This document shows, in pieces, positions 63,718 to 64,000 of a stretch of 64,000 nt of DNA. Position 1 is the first letter of the stretch; each line of letters opens with the position of its first letter. The translations under genes were made by a program, and so were the position numbers. Origin of the DNA: Streptomyces sp. NBRC 110611. GTDB taxonomy: Bacteria > Actinomycetota > Actinomycetes > Streptomycetales > Streptomycetaceae. The notes below the pieces were generated by a model that worked only from the letters and a program-made list of their open reading frames with translations, was not told the DNA's origin and ran no database searches. Location of the stretch: NCBI RefSeq assembly GCF_001590865.1, contig NZ_BBUY01000008.1, forward strand, positions 124,001 through 188,000, given 5' to 3'.

Positions 63718-64000
63718 GTGAGCGTCGTCGAATTCCGGATCGACCGTCGCAGTGGCGTCGCCACCTACCTCCAGATCGTCCAACAGGTCAAGCAGGCGCT
63801 GCGGTTGGGCACCCTCGTGGAGGGCGACCGCCTGCCGACCGCCGCGCAGGTCGCCGCCACCACCAAGGTCAACCCCAACACGACCCTGAAGGCCTACCGC
63901 GAACTGGAGCGCGAGGGCCTGGTCGAACCACGCCCCGGCCTCGGCACCTTCGTCAGCCGTACCCTCGCCCGCCCCGAGTCCGCCGCGGACGCCCTGCTCC
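63718..64000 (+). CDS. GntR-family regulator (YtrA subfamily), 5' part
   Basis: Only about 94 residues are in the window. They include the winged helix: VVEFRIDRRSGVATYLQIVQ, LRLGTLVEGDRLPTAAQVAA and NPNTTLKAYRELEREGLVEP, with RPGLGTFVSRTL. YtrA-type GntR proteins have a short C-terminal domain and usually control the ABC operon they belong to. The GTG at 63718 is the best start (AGAGG directly upstream, spacing short); the gene runs off the right edge. Confidence 0.9.
   Translation, partial: MSVVEFRIDRRSGVATYLQIVQQVKQALRLGTLVEGDRLPTAAQVAATTKVNPNTTLKAYRELEREGLVEPRPGLGTFVSRTLARPESAADALL

Overview
This window is very GC-rich chromosomal DNA from a Streptomyces-type actinomycete. The evidence is the codon usage (third positions almost always G or C), many GTG starts, and a familiar block of core genes: mfd, tRNA-Gln, glmU-prs-rplY-pth, ppc, tam/tamR, galT-galE-galK, ABC-F ATPase, tatD-rpfB-ksgA-ispE, rsmI next to a divergent protein O-mannosyltransferase, a class B PBP-like protein, cbiMQO, and a tricorn protease. 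I see no rRNA, CRISPR array, prophage or insertion sequence. One tRNA gene is present.

Layout. 1-2000: the 5' end of mfd and a coiled-coil protein gene. 2184-7339: a SUKH/deaminase island with two divergent modules. One module is a SUKH-1 protein plus a protein combining Imm35-like, deaminase-like and SUKH-4 parts; the other is a YwqJ-type deaminase with its SUKH-3 partner. 7434-10105: an orphan NarL-type histidine kinase, an HTH/LAGLIDADG-like protein and tRNA-Gln(TTG). 10226-17715: cell-wall precursor, PRPP, ribosome and anaplerotic housekeeping genes. 18101-23756: fatty-acid desaturase with TetR, trans-aconitate methyltransferase with its divergent MarR regulator TamR, an SDR with a degraded active site, and a LuxR-type response regulator. 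24141-29685: the Leloir operon galT-galE-galK, opposite a sodium:solute symporter and a small membrane protein. 29690-34115: a response regulator lacking its phospho-acceptor Asp, an ABC-F protein, an esterase-like hydrolase and a broken Uma2 gene. 34180-39821: ispE, ksgA, rpfB, tatD, a zinc-ribbon protein and rsmI, all on the minus strand. 39974-46268: O-mannosyltransferase, a tiny secreted peptide, a PBP, an EamA transporter and a beta-lactamase-like hydrolase. 46415-49339: a Ni/Co ECF-type transporter with a probable Nur box. 49663-55337: a secreted protein, a frameshifted hydrolase, the tricorn protease and a small hydrophilic protein. 55413-60020: a Baeyer-Villiger monooxygenase/hydrolase/SDR operon opposite a MerR regulator. 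60033-64000: xthA, a GNAT acetyltransferase, and a YtrA-like ABC/GntR operon cut by the window edge.

The most unusual signal is at gene ends. At about 14 unrelated genes on both strands the stop codon lies inside a short tandem duplication, with units of about 8 to 30 bp and two to roughly ten copies. The unit takes in the last codons and the stop and continues directly downstream. Examples are a 17-bp unit in about seven copies at galK, an 8-9-bp unit in about ten copies at tamR, 26 bp x2 at pth, 30 bp x2 at the coiled-coil gene, and 18 bp x2 (perfect) at the gene ending at 14860. Unit sequences differ from gene to gene, so this is not a dispersed repeat family. It looks like a process or constraint tied to stop codons.
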